Assembly (NCBI GenBank): GCA_039931675.1
Contig: JBDTRM010000170.1
Span: 1 to 64,000, forward strand
Direction: 5' to 3'
DNA: 64,000 bases
From: JAEUTH01 sp039931675
Lineage (GTDB): Bacteria > Bacteroidota > Bacteroidia > AKYH767-A > OLB10
Below, in pieces: positions 21,801-28,010 of this stretch. The notes under the pieces are model-generated. The model saw nothing but the letters and a program-made list of their open reading frames with translations, was not told where the DNA came from and did not search any database. Made by a program: the position numbers and the translations under genes. Numbering within the stretch: position 1 is the stretch's first letter; each line of letters begins with the position of its first letter.

Positions 21801-22356
21801 TTGTACAAGTTCTTGTTCTCTAAAGATAATTGCTCAACCATTGCCAACTTGTTTAATCACAGGAAACAGTACGGTTTGTAGTGGCTGTTCAACACCATGG
21901 TGTGCGCCTTCAGGCATGTCTGCCTATTTATGGAATACAGGTGCAACAACTCAATGTATTAATGTGAGTACTCCGGGAAGTTATACAGTAACCATAACAA
22001 ATAGCAATGGTTGTAGCAGCAGTTGTAGTAAAGCTTTGAGTATAGCCCGAATGGCTAACTTTTATGGTACAGGACAGAATAATGGTGCAGGTATTGAATC
22101 AACTGCTTATCCTAATCCTTTCAATTCAATAACAACAATTGAGTTTATGCGCTCAGACAAGGCTGCTCATGCAACAATAGAAATCTATACTCTTTCGGGA
22201 ACTAAGGTGACTACAGTATTTGATGGCGATATTGAAGCCCAAGTAAAATACCAGGCCAGTTTTAATGCGAAAGACCTCGCTGATGGTATTTACATGTACA
22301 GGCTCATAACCGGTGATTATGTTATTAATGAAAAATTGATTCTTATCAGACAATAG
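9808..22356 (+). CDS. Giant SprB-like / cysteine-rich repeat surface protein with T9SS signal
   Basis: Predicted T9SS-exported cell-surface adhesin of 4182 residues. It starts with a signal peptide (MRKLYTFLIVFTILIPQTAIKA). Three Ig/PKD-like modules follow (residues about 56-262). Then come 27 SprB-type repeats of roughly 75 residues (266-2321; consensus VtCnGgnNGtatv.psGGtpPYtYlWsnGqtt), three cysteine-rich 70-residue repeats (2323-2531), two more SprB repeats, and 20 more cysteine-rich repeats up to about residue 4080 (C.ITG...CSG...QWCAPAGL.SYLWSTGATTQC). The T9SS type A domain occupies roughly the last 85 residues (AYPNPFNSITTIEF). SprB of Flavobacterium johnsoniae is the mobile gliding adhesin, so adhesion or gliding is a plausible role, but no gliding genes lie here. 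The cysteine-rich repeats carry six cysteines each, suggesting disulfide stabilisation. A hairpin terminator follows. Confidence 0.85.
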   Translation: MRKLYTFLIVFTILIPQTAIKAEVVSSLKADFTTNSGINQKETAVSQSLKMAPPIGITGSLSFCTGSSTVLDAGPGYISYLWNNGSSNQTLTVSVGGTYTVTVTDTNSIVTVDSVTVTENPNPTPTISGNLSFCTGSSTILDAGSGYSSYLWDNSSTNQTLTVNTASPYTVTVTDGNGCSGSTSVTVIENLLSTTNLAADGPLVFCDGGTVNISADAGYSAYNWSTGQSTQSVDINTSGTYTVTVTDANSCTTSTSVTVTVNPNPIINIVSQTNVDCNGNATGIFEVSASGGTGPYKYSLDGGPYQSSGIFGVLAVGNYLVSVIDSATDCSSSIIINVTEPDAITAISSQVDLLCYDRPTGSIDITVFGGTLPYTYDWSNGSTDEDISLLVAGFYTVTITDANGCIYSNVYEIIQPTQITIGTQQTNVSCSYGADGTAFVDVDGGTPGYTYLWDDGQTDQFAFGLDGGLHTVTITDANGCDTLMTFLISVPPQLNSSSVATDVSCYGACDGSITLNIYGGTPYSVGALYDVVWNTIPVQTGPTATGLCAGTYTAIITDSAGCVKYHVETIDEPTQLVVSITPDPANCNGASNGEATANVIGGTPLYFYIWSDGQLTQTATGLPAGTYTVTVTDYNGCSATKSVIIGQPTSINVSGVITNVKCNGAITGKVILTITGGSGGYTYFWNTLPVITTKNLNNVAAGTYTVIVTDNSGCTVSATFTITEPFPIACNGTVNDVSCNSTNNGSIIISPTGGTSPFTIIWSNGNTTTSNTGLLIGTYTVTITDINNCTTSCTFTVVQSPGMTINGSVQNVTCFGASNGHITAQPTGGISPYIYLWSNGGTNQTITGLSGGTYTVTVTDSVGCTNTASFTVLEPAELSCICNANVHNVSCFGGSDGSITAQPIGGTPPYSYVWSNGAFTQTISGLIAGTYTVTITDASGCQKIGVVQVNQPTQLFATISCVNNATCFGNNNGSACVTGFGGTPPYTYSWNTIPIQTTFSATGLTGGTYTATVTDANNCTATASVTITQPSTSVSCSITKTNVVCFGQSNGSATVNPTGGTPPYSYLWNTSPIKTTKTVLGLSAGTYTVVVTDSKGCSSNCSITITQPPQLLALASVTNVTCNGGTNGAIDLTVTGGNPPYSYNWSNGATTQDLTGLSAGSYQVTITDNKGCIAILNFVIIQPSHLSCSTIATNVSCNGGSNGSGTVTATGGLPPYSYIWSNGGINATETGLPAGTYTVTVTDANGCTTTCSLSVTQPPVLSCNVVLIQNETCNGHNGQLQVNATGGTSPYSYSWTTSPVQTTAVATGLSPGTYSVLVTDSKGCNTICSGTVGGTLTVTCNITGTNVTCNGGNNGTATVNPSGGTPPYTYLWNTATAATTASVSGLTAGNYTATVTDANGCTSNCSIIITQPALITILISANNVTCNGGNNGNATANASGGVPPYGYLWSNGQTTHTATGLIAGTYTVTVTDASGCTKTASTTITQPSAISCSTTSTNVSCFGGNNGTATVTTSGGTGALTINWNTIPAQTSLTATGLTAGIYTVTITDINGCTSSCTAEITQPTSSVSCTTSLINNATCYGGNNGSASVSASGGSAPYSYNWNTIPVQTTSTATGLSAGTYTVTVTDALGCTSACTVVIGQPSQLSCTVNPINTSCGLDNGQVTVIPNGGTPSYLFLWSNGSTDQTLTSLPAGTYTVTVTDANGCTSTCEGSVNSSSEVIFTTIHTNLTCNGVCNGTANVDQILGGVPPYSYLWSNGSTNASATLLCAQTYTVTVSDVTGCSATATVVITEPTPIVLTFTNVINVACNGGNNGQAKVNPTGGTPAYTYLWSNGQTTQTATGLVAGTYSVTVTDSKGCTAVDSVLINQSGGLTYTQSQTNVSCNGGNNGTATVNPSGGTPPYSYLWSNGQTTQTATGLSAGHYTVEISDANGCNIIADFDITQPTALSCGISQSNPSCNGSSDGFATVVASGGTTPYTFLWSNGQTTQTATGLSAGTYTVTVTDANSCTSSCSVTLTNPSVISCSVSTTPVSCSGGNNGTATVTPTGGTPPYTYLWSNGQTTLTATGLSLGTYSVTVTDQYGCSSSCSGSVSEILPITISFINVVNSTCGLNNGSAEAVASGGTPPYNYVWSNGTLGSTIINVGGGTYTVTVTDANGCSGIDSLILTETSALSITLSGTDPSCFGGSDGTVTVVVTGGSGVYTYQWNSVPAQTTSTATGLTAGTYCVLVTDQDGCTAYDSVKLVNPPLLLCSVTPTDASCSLNNGSVTVTPTGGTLPYSYLWSDGSTDATITGLGAGTYTVTVTDGHNCTTSCSATVNATNSPSCLITGNSTICSGGSTQWCAPAGLASYLWSTGATTQCIAVSATGTYTVTVTNASGCTSSCNKTLTTGTLPSCLITGAGSICTGSSTQWCAPAGLASYLWSTGATTQCITVSASGTYTVTTTNTSSCTKSCSKTLTLKALPNCTITATGSLCATGSSQLCANAGMASYLWSTGVTTQCITVTIGGTYTVTVTNANGCTSSCSKIVTGGSPITAVVITKTNVSCNGGSNGNACVTSITGGTSPYAYLWSNGITNSCIINLSVGTYTVTVTDANGCTKTKVTTITQPAFLSCSIAITKNPTCGICDGKARVTATGGTPAYHYSWNTVPVQTTRIATGLCAATYIVIVTDAKGCTTACSVTLTTATAPSCLITGNGSICSGSSTQWCSPAGASFYLWSTGATTQCITVSIAGTYTVTTTNSSGCSSNCNKILIVNAPPSCTITGSSSVCLGSTQWCAPAGLAGYLWSTGATTQCITVSTSGTYTVTVTDANGCTSSCSKIFTAGVPPSCLITGNGSVCSGSSAQWCAPTGLAAYLWSTGATTQCITVSTAATYTVTVTDVNGCTSSCNKILVVNPLPGCLITGNGSVCSGSATQWCAPAGLATYSWSTGATTQCVIVSTAGTYTVTVTDANGCSSSCSKTLTVNPLPTCLITGNGSICSGSLTQWCAPAGLASYLWSSGATTQCITVSTAGTYTVTVTDANGCTSSCNKILIVNPLPGCLITGNGSVCSGTSTQWCAPAGLTSYLWSTGATTQCITVSVNGTYTVTVTDANGCSSNCSKSLVTGAPPSCLITGNSSVCSGSGTQWCAPAGLTSYSWSTGATTQCVIVSVASTYTVTVTDANGCSSSCSKILTVNPLPTCLITGNGSICSGSSTQWCAPAGLASYLWNSGATTQCITVSAAGTYIVTVTDANGCTSSCNKILIVNPLPGCLITGNGSVCSGTSTQWCAPAGLTSYLWSTGATTQCITVSVNGTYTVTVTDANGCSSNCSKSLVTGAPPSCLITGNSSVCSGSGTQWCAPAGLTSYSWSTGATTQCVIVSVASTYTVTVTDANGCSSSCIKTLTVNPLPTCLITGNSSICSGSSTQWCAPAGLASYLWNSGATTQCITVSTAGTYTVTVTDANGCTSSCNKILTVNPLPGCLISGNGSICSGSSAQWCAPIGLSSYLWSTGATTQCIIVSSAGTYTVTVTDANGCSSSCNKVLTVNPLPSCLITGNSSICSGSSTQWCAPAGLASYLWSTGATTQCITVITAGTYTVTVTDANGCSSSCNKVLTVNPLPSCLITGNSSICSGSSTQWCAPAGLASYSWSTGATTQCITVSTAGTYTVTVTNANGCSSSCIKTLTVNPLPSCLITGNGSICSGSSTQWCAPAGLTSYSWSTGATTQCITVSTAGTYTVTVTDANGCSSSCNKTLTINTPPSCLITGSGSICSGSTQWCAPAGLASYLWSTGATTQCISVSAAGTYTVTVTDANGCTSSCTKALTTGTPPSCLITGNSSVCSGGSTQWCAPAGLASYLWSTGATTQCITVSTAGTYTVTVTNSGGCSSSCTKALTVNALPACSISGKSVICSGESTQECAPAGLSSYLWSTGSTTQCITISAAGTYTVTVTNASGCTSSCTKVVTSSAAPACSFTWTGTTCPCALFCATPGMSGYLWNTGATTQCIEICTTTDITVTVTNSGGCTSSCSLKIIAQPLPTCLITGNSTVCSGCSTPWCAPSGMSAYLWNTGATTQCINVSTPGSYTVTITNSNGCSSSCSKALSIARMANFYGTGQNNGAGIESTAYPNPFNSITTIEFMRSDKAAHATIEIYTLSGTKVTTVFDGDIEAQVKYQASFNAKDLADGIYMYRLITGDYVINEKLILIRQ
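10603..16770 (+). repeat. SprB-type repeat array (27 units)
   Basis: Protein-level tandem repeats of about 70-80 residues, each with a conserved SC.GG.NG start, GGTPPY.Y.W centre and GTYTVTVTDANGC end. DNA identity between units is only moderate and the conserved residues use many different codons, so this array is old and held by selection on the protein. Confidence 0.85.
16774..22044 (+). repeat. Cysteine-rich 70-residue (210-bp) repeat array, 23 units in two blocks
   Basis: Units 1-3 lie at 16774-17400, two SprB units interrupt at 17401-17865, and units 4-23 run from 17866. Most units are exactly 210 bp. Each has six cysteines in a fixed pattern: CLITG, ICSG, QWCAP, TTQC, NGC, SSC. Units 21-23 near the end are the most divergent, and unit 22 has lost the CSG block. 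Confidence 0.85.
18691..20160 (+). repeat. Higher-order 630-bp tandem duplication inside the repeat array
   Basis: Three consecutive 210-bp units (8-9-10) recur as units 11-12-13 with an offset of exactly 630 bp, and a third partial copy starts at 19951 (unit 14). By direct comparison, 18846-19253 and 19476-19883 are identical over 408 bp, whereas the flanks differ at scattered sites. Confidence 0.85.
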
Positions 22357-22377
22357 CGATAAACAGCGTTTATTATA

Positions 22378-22412
22378 AGAATGCCTCCGTTATTTCGGAG
22401 GCATTCTCTTTA
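22378..22412 (+). terminator. Terminator of the giant repeat gene
   Basis: AGAATGCCTCCG pairs perfectly with CGGAGGCATTCT around a short TTATTT loop, followed by CTTTATTT. It begins 21 nt after the stop codon. Confidence 0.85.
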
Positions 22413-22574
22413 TTTGCAGGTATATTTTTCACGGCAAAAGCTTATTTCACACTTTGAAATATGCAGTATTGTCAAATACTTATTTCCTGAATAAAAAAAA
22501 ATATTACTTTTACTCTTATTGCGAATTAAACCTTTAGCCAATCAATTACAACATTGATAAAATTCGTACGTAAA

Positions 22575-24158
22575 ATGAAACAGAAACTCTTATTTTTTGT
22601 AACATTTATAAGCATTTGTGTTGCATATAAATCTTCAGCCCAGTTATGGACAACAGATAATGTAAACGTTACACTAACAGCAGGTGCACAACTAACTGTG
22701 AAAGGCGATGTTCAAAATCAAAATGGTGCTACCATTACGAATAACGGGACAATTGACCTCTCAGGTAACTGGACTCATAATGCTGCCAACAATTGTTTTG
22801 GAACCTCTGCAGGACTTGTTATTATGAATGGTGCTAACCAAAACATTGGTGGCACAGGTTCTACAGCATTCAATAATCTCACTTTAATAGGTAGCGGCAT
22901 TAAAACTTTGCTACAGGACATTAGTGTTGGAGGTGCTTATGTTGCACCTGCCGGAGTGTTATCATTAGGAGATAGAAATTTGGACCTTAATTCACACACT
23001 TTAACGTTGAGCAATGCAGCACCGGCAGCAGTTACACGTACCACCGGTTTTGCTATAAGCGAAACTCAACCTATACCAGGCTACGGCTATATTCGCTGGA
23101 ATATTGGTACAACTGCGGCCGGAAATAATTATACTTTCCCTTTTGGTAACCTGGCAACAGCTACTTACCTGCCGCTTAGTTTTAACCTTACTACAGCAGG
23201 TGCCGGAAATGGATATGTTAGAATTGCAACATATCCTACTAACACTGCCCCTAATCCTAACAATCGTCCATTGCCAACAGGTCTCACCGCATTGATTAAT
23301 AATTCAGGATTTGATAATTCGAATAAGGTTGTTGACCGGTATTTTATTTTTGATGTACAAGGTTACACCACCACCCCTGTTTCAACAATGGTTTTTCCAT
23401 ATCGCGATACTGAGTGGAGCAGCGGTTCTAATCTTATAACTGAAGCCAATCTTAAAATGCAACGTTTAAATAACGGTGTTCAATGGACACAACCGCCTTT
23501 CGGTGTAGTGAATACAGTAAGCAATACGGTAACTGTTACTGCTCAGAATAATTACAGTCCAATATGGACTATCGTTGATTTATCATCACCGCTTCCTGTT
23601 TCATTGTTAAACTTTAATGCGCAGCCAAATGAGCATAAACAAACCGATGTTTATTGGCAAACAGCTTCGGAAATTAATTGCGCTGATTTTGAAGTTCAAA
23701 AATCCAAAGATTCAAAATCATTTGAAACTTTTGATGTAGTTGAATCGCATCATTTTTCAAATGCAACCAATAATTATCAAACTATTGATAAACGTCCTTA
23801 TGAAGGGATAACCTATTATCGTTTAAAGCAAAATGATTTGAATGGTGATTATGTTTATTCGAAAACCGTTTCAGTAAGATTAAGTAATGAAGGGAATTTT
23901 ACCATCAATGTTTATCCGAATCCTATGACTGATGAAGCAACTATTCAAATTATTTCATCAACGGCTTTAAGTGATAATTGCATAGTTAGTATTACAAATG
24001 TTTTAGGACAAATTGTTATGGAAAATAAATTGAGTTCACTTGCAATATCGGGTAATAGTTATTCGATGAAACGTGGAAATATTGCACCTGGAATTTATTA
24101 TTTGAATTTAGTGGATAATAAGAATCAATTGGCCACTTTTAAGCTTGTTATTCAATAA
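22575..24158 (+). CDS. T9SS-secreted surface protein of unknown function
   Basis: A 527-residue protein. The ATG at 22575 is preferred because it opens the signal peptide (MKQKLLFFVTFISICVAYKSSAQ); an in-frame TTG 21 bp upstream is not convincing. Residues about 25-150 form a repetitive beta-rich stretch (TVKGDVQNQNGATITNNGTIDLSGNW is typical), resembling beta-helix or filament-type Bacteroidota surface proteins. A beta-sandwich follows to about 350, then a LLNFNAQPNEHKQTDVYWQTASE segment that often precedes sorting domains, and a T9SS type A domain from about 445 (INVYPNPMTDEATIQI). No catalytic motif is visible. It lies between the giant adhesin and another surface protein on the same strand. 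Confidence 0.7.
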   Translation: MKQKLLFFVTFISICVAYKSSAQLWTTDNVNVTLTAGAQLTVKGDVQNQNGATITNNGTIDLSGNWTHNAANNCFGTSAGLVIMNGANQNIGGTGSTAFNNLTLIGSGIKTLLQDISVGGAYVAPAGVLSLGDRNLDLNSHTLTLSNAAPAAVTRTTGFAISETQPIPGYGYIRWNIGTTAAGNNYTFPFGNLATATYLPLSFNLTTAGAGNGYVRIATYPTNTAPNPNNRPLPTGLTALINNSGFDNSNKVVDRYFIFDVQGYTTTPVSTMVFPYRDTEWSSGSNLITEANLKMQRLNNGVQWTQPPFGVVNTVSNTVTVTAQNNYSPIWTIVDLSSPLPVSLLNFNAQPNEHKQTDVYWQTASEINCADFEVQKSKDSKSFETFDVVESHHFSNATNNYQTIDKRPYEGITYYRLKQNDLNGDYVYSKTVSVRLSNEGNFTINVYPNPMTDEATIQIISSTALSDNCIVSITNVLGQIVMENKLSSLAISGNSYSMKRGNIAPGIYYLNLVDNKNQLATFKLVIQ

Positions 24159-24245
24159 AAAATTTGTTTTTTCATACCGAGCCTCGGGTTTTGGTTTCGT
24201 TATAGCTTGAATTGTTTACCCCCTTTTAATAAATTTTTAATTAAT

Positions 24246-26795
24246 ATGAAGAGAAATAGCTACATACTGATTTGTTTACTGATGATGTTTGCAAATTCTG
24301 TTTTTGCACAAAGTGTCGGTATTAATAACCCGGTTCCAAACGCAACATCAGCATTAGATATTACCAGTACAACCAAAGGGCTTTTGATTCCACGCATGAC
24401 TACTGCACAGCGCATTGCCATATCAACTCCCGCAACCGGCTTATTGGTTTATGACACCACATTAAATCTGTTTTATTATTTTGATGGAACAGCCTGGCGT
24501 CCTTTTATGATTGGCAACCTGGATTGGTTGTTAAAAGGAAATGCAGGCACAGTGCCCGCTACAAATTTTATAGGAACAACTGATGCGCAGCCAATAGTTT
24601 TCAGAACTAATAACGTTGAGGCTATGCGTATTTATTCAGGCGGAGGCTTAGGCATTGGCACAACAGTTTCTACTTCATCGGCATTGGTAGAAATGTTGAG
24701 CACATCAAAAGGTTTTTTATTGCCACGCATGACAACTGTACAACGCAATGCAATTGTAACACCTGCTACAGGGCTTATCGTTTATGATACTTCATTAAAC
24801 CTGTTCTATTATTTTGACGGAGTCATTTGGCGTCCGTTGGTAAATACATCAGGATGGGATTTGCCGGGCAATACCGGAACCAATCCACTAACACAATTTG
24901 TAGGAACTATTGATGCGCAGCCCCTTGTTTTCAGAACCAACAATACTGAGGTAATGCGGCTTACAACCATTGGTAATGTGGGCATTGGTACTACAGCTCC
25001 TGCTGCATCAGCTGCACTGGAATTAACGAGTACATCGCGTGGTATTTTAATTCCGCGCATGACATCAGCTCAACGTATTGCTATTGCAACCCCGGCAACA
25101 GGCCTGTTGGTTTATGATAACAGCTTTAAGTTGTTTTATTATTTTGATGGAATTCAATGGGTGCCGTTGCAAAGTAATCTCGGATGGTTGCTTACAGGTA
25201 ATCTTGGCACATCTCCGGCAGTAAATTATCTTGGTACAACTGATGCCCAACATTTTGTAATCAAAACCAATAGTATTGAAGCCATTCGGGTTTTATCAAC
25301 CAATCAAAATGTTGGTATAGGTCAGGCATTACCCGCTTCAAAATTTGCTGTTAATGGTAATGTATCAATAGGTGCGGTTTATTCTGCAATGGCTGCACCG
25401 GTAAATGGAGCAATTATTCAGGGACATACTTCAGTCGGAAGTTCAGGACCTTTGGCTATTGACGTACTTTCATCTTATGCAACAGGTTCAGAAGTGGCTG
25501 TGGCCGGATATGCAACAGGAACAAACTTTGCCGGATATTTTCAAAACACAGGCACAGGTACTGTTGGTCGGTTTTATAAATCTTTAGGTGCAGGCGGTAG
25601 CGTAATCCAAGCTTATATGAATAGTACCGCCAACAATGCAAATGTGGTTGATATTGCAAGTAACGGCACCGGTAATTCACTTAACATTTCTGATTCCAAC
25701 ACAATAGCCAAGAGTATCAACATTAATAAAATCAGTGCCACCACTACTGCAAGTGCAATTGAAATAGCCAATGCCGGTAAAGGGATAGGCGTTTATGTAA
25801 AAAATACCAATGCCACTAATGCAAATCCCGGAATAAAAGTGGAGCAAACAAAAGGTGATGGTGCATACATTCAAATGCAGGCAGGCAATACCGGCAATGG
25901 ACTTTATGTTTACCAGAACGGAACAGGTTTAGGGCAAAGACTTGACATGGCTGCAACAAATCCAAGCATAGGATTTCAGATTAATCATGCAGGTACTGAA
26001 CGCGCTATAGATATCAATCTTACCAATGCCGCAAATGCTGCTGACGGGATAAAAATAATTCACAGCGGAACCGGCAAGGGTATTAATGTAAGCGTTGCTT
26101 CAGCAGCAAGTTACGCTATATGGGCAACTAATGCTGGTACTGTGCCTGCTGTTAATCCTTCGTATGTAGTTGGTGCTTATACTTCCAACTTTGCACCTGG
26201 TGTCGCCATAATAGCGGCAGGTGGCGGACATGGCATTATTGGCAATAGCGTATTAGACGCATTGTCAACTACAGATCATGATGGTGGTATTTTTATTGTA
26301 AGGCAAAACAATCTTACGAGCACTAATGTGGCTGCGGCTTCGGTGGGTGCTGTTATCAATGGCACTACTTATAAAGTGATAGGTTTGGGTGCTGTGAGTA
26401 CGTTGGTTAAAGATTTGAATAACGACATGCGCATTATGGCTTGTCCTGAATCACCGGAGGTTTTGTTCCAGGATTTTGGACGCGGTAAATTGGTGAACGG
26501 TTTGGCTCACATTACGCTCGATCCTATTTTCTCAAAGAATATAAAAGTGGATGTTACTCATCCGCTCAATGCTTTTATCCAGTTAAGAGGTAATTGCAAT
26601 GGCGTATATGTAACCAACGAAACACAAACAGGCTTTGATGTAATTGAATTAAACGGTGGAACCACTAATATAGAGTTTACCTATTTTGTATCTGCCACGC
26701 GGGCTAATGAAACTCTTGGCAACCAGGTAAGCGAATATGAAAACATGAGGTTTAAGAGAATTGATAATCCTATGTTTAATCAGAAAGAGAGATAA
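24246..26795 (+). CDS. GLLIPRMT-type tail-fibre-like surface protein
   Basis: An 849-residue secreted protein. The start at ATG 24246 gives a clean signal peptide (MKRNSYILICLLMMFANSVFAQ). Three successive modules of about 110-120 residues follow, each with SALDITSTTKGLLIPRMTTAQR, a PATGLLVYDT...FYYFDG segment and a TDAQPIVFRTNN block; this is a common Bacteroidota surface/tail-fibre-like motif set. The middle (about 390-700) is rich in small residues and Asn/Gly, suggesting beta-solenoid structure. The C-terminal 90 residues (HITLDPIFSKNIKVDVTHPL, QLRGNCNGVYV, GFDVIELNGG) form a compact domain. There is no T9SS sorting domain, unlike its neighbours, so the export route is unclear. Function unknown. 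Confidence 0.65.
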   Translation: MKRNSYILICLLMMFANSVFAQSVGINNPVPNATSALDITSTTKGLLIPRMTTAQRIAISTPATGLLVYDTTLNLFYYFDGTAWRPFMIGNLDWLLKGNAGTVPATNFIGTTDAQPIVFRTNNVEAMRIYSGGGLGIGTTVSTSSALVEMLSTSKGFLLPRMTTVQRNAIVTPATGLIVYDTSLNLFYYFDGVIWRPLVNTSGWDLPGNTGTNPLTQFVGTIDAQPLVFRTNNTEVMRLTTIGNVGIGTTAPAASAALELTSTSRGILIPRMTSAQRIAIATPATGLLVYDNSFKLFYYFDGIQWVPLQSNLGWLLTGNLGTSPAVNYLGTTDAQHFVIKTNSIEAIRVLSTNQNVGIGQALPASKFAVNGNVSIGAVYSAMAAPVNGAIIQGHTSVGSSGPLAIDVLSSYATGSEVAVAGYATGTNFAGYFQNTGTGTVGRFYKSLGAGGSVIQAYMNSTANNANVVDIASNGTGNSLNISDSNTIAKSININKISATTTASAIEIANAGKGIGVYVKNTNATNANPGIKVEQTKGDGAYIQMQAGNTGNGLYVYQNGTGLGQRLDMAATNPSIGFQINHAGTERAIDINLTNAANAADGIKIIHSGTGKGINVSVASAASYAIWATNAGTVPAVNPSYVVGAYTSNFAPGVAIIAAGGGHGIIGNSVLDALSTTDHDGGIFIVRQNNLTSTNVAAASVGAVINGTTYKVIGLGAVSTLVKDLNNDMRIMACPESPEVLFQDFGRGKLVNGLAHITLDPIFSKNIKVDVTHPLNAFIQLRGNCNGVYVTNETQTGFDVIELNGGTTNIEFTYFVSATRANETLGNQVSEYENMRFKRIDNPMFNQKER

Positions 26796-26820
26796 TATTT
26801 GTAACAAAGCAAATGATCAA

Positions 26821-26858
26821 GCCTTCAGATACTTTAAAAATCTGAAGGCATTTTTTTT
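26821..26858 (+). terminator. Terminator after the tail-fibre-like gene
   Basis: GCCTTCAGA and TCTGAAGGC form a 9-bp perfect stem around an 11-nt loop, followed by A and eight T residues. Confidence 0.85.
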
Positions 26859-26922
26859 ATGAGTTTATTTCCCAAGAGTTACTCCCCGAAACCCCACGAA
26901 CCAAAACTATAAAACCATATCG

Positions 26923-26953
26923 CTTGTTTGCAAAACTGTAAAAGTTACTTTTG
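26923..26953 (+). promoter_or_regulatory. Promoter of heme O synthase gene
   Basis: CTTG (26923-26926), a 19-nt spacer and TACTTTTG (26946-26953) match the Bacteroidota consensus. The ATG is 20 nt downstream, giving a short leader. Confidence 0.8.
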
Positions 26954-26973
26954 CACTCCGTTTTTAAAAGGTA

Positions 26974-27858
26974 ATGCAAAATACGATAGCAATAAACAGG
27001 GTGTTCGCTTTCAGAATAAAAGATTATGCGCAATTAACTAAAATGAGGCTGGCCTCTTTAGTGGTTTTCAGCGCTGCAATGACTTTTTTACTCGGCACTC
27101 ATTATCCAATAGATTGGTTCAAATTTGCATGGCTTATTGCTGGCGGCTTTTTAATTACCGGCAGCAGCAATGCATTCAACCAAATTATAGAACGCGAATT
27201 AGATCGTTTAATGGATCGCACTAACATGCGCCCATTGCCCGATTATCGCATGACACTTACTGAGGCTTATACAATCGCTCTTACGACAGGATTGAGCGGA
27301 CTTATCATACTTTATTATTTTGTTAATCCGCTTTGCGGCATATTGGGAACGATAGCATTATTCAGCTATGTGTTTGCATACACGCCTTTGAAAAGAGTGA
27401 CACCGTTTGCAGTTTTTGTGGGGGCAATACCAGGCGCAATACCAACAGCATTAGGATATATAGCTGCCACAGGCGAATTGAGCCATGCAGCATTTGTGTT
27501 GTTTGCATTGCAGTTCTTCTGGCAGTTTCCGCACTTTTGGGCAATAGCATGGGTGGCAGATGACGATTATAAAAAAGCAGGATTCGAATTACTCCCCACC
27601 AAAAAGCGTGATAAAGGCTCGGCTATGCAGGCGGTAATTTATGCAATGGCATTGATTCCTGTTGGTATAATGCCATATATATTTCACATTTCGGGGATCT
27701 ATTCAATGGTAGTTTTATTAATAGCAGCATTATGGTTTTTGTGGAAAGCATATCTGCTTTACAGAGATTGTACAATTGATGCAGCACGAAAACTCATGTT
27801 CGCTTCGTTTGTTTATTTACCGGTGGTGTTGATTGCGTTGGTGTTAGATAAAGTTTAA
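26974..27858 (+). CDS. ctaB: Heme O synthase (protoheme IX farnesyltransferase)
   Basis: Integral inner-membrane UbiA-family prenyltransferase that adds a farnesyl group to heme B to make heme O for terminal oxidases. The 294-residue length is normal. The signature NAFNQIIERELDRLMDRTNMRPLP (shown in two parts: NAFNQIIERELD at about 69-80 and DRTNMRPLP after it) carries the Asp residues that bind Mg-diphosphate. Roughly eight to nine transmembrane helices are visible. A consensus promoter lies upstream, and a cytochrome oxidase subunit III gene follows after about 150 bp, consistent with a role in respiratory oxidase assembly. cyoE is an equivalent name. Confidence 0.93.
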   Translation: MQNTIAINRVFAFRIKDYAQLTKMRLASLVVFSAAMTFLLGTHYPIDWFKFAWLIAGGFLITGSSNAFNQIIERELDRLMDRTNMRPLPDYRMTLTEAYTIALTTGLSGLIILYYFVNPLCGILGTIALFSYVFAYTPLKRVTPFAVFVGAIPGAIPTALGYIAATGELSHAAFVLFALQFFWQFPHFWAIAWVADDDYKKAGFELLPTKKRDKGSAMQAVIYAMALIPVGIMPYIFHISGIYSMVVLLIAALWFLWKAYLLYRDCTIDAARKLMFASFVYLPVVLIALVLDKV

Positions 27859-27934
27859 TCAAAGATGCAAGAAACAAGACGCAAAAGGCAATTGCAAAAG
27901 TGAGAGAGGGGTTGCACATGCGTAAGCCTGTAAC

Positions 27935-27952
27935 AGCGAACTTCAGTTCGCT
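27935..27952. repeat. Short hairpin AGCGAAC-TTCA-GTTCGCT
   Basis: A 7-bp perfect stem with a 4-nt loop in the gap between ctaB and the subunit III gene. No T-tract follows. After it comes a run of AGCTAA/GGCCAAA words (27969-28000) similar to a segment near 57880-57905. Confidence 0.5.
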
Positions 27953-28010
27953 CTAAAAATTAATTTTCAAAAAGCTAACGGCCAAAGGCCAAAAGCTAAA
28001 AACAAAAAAA

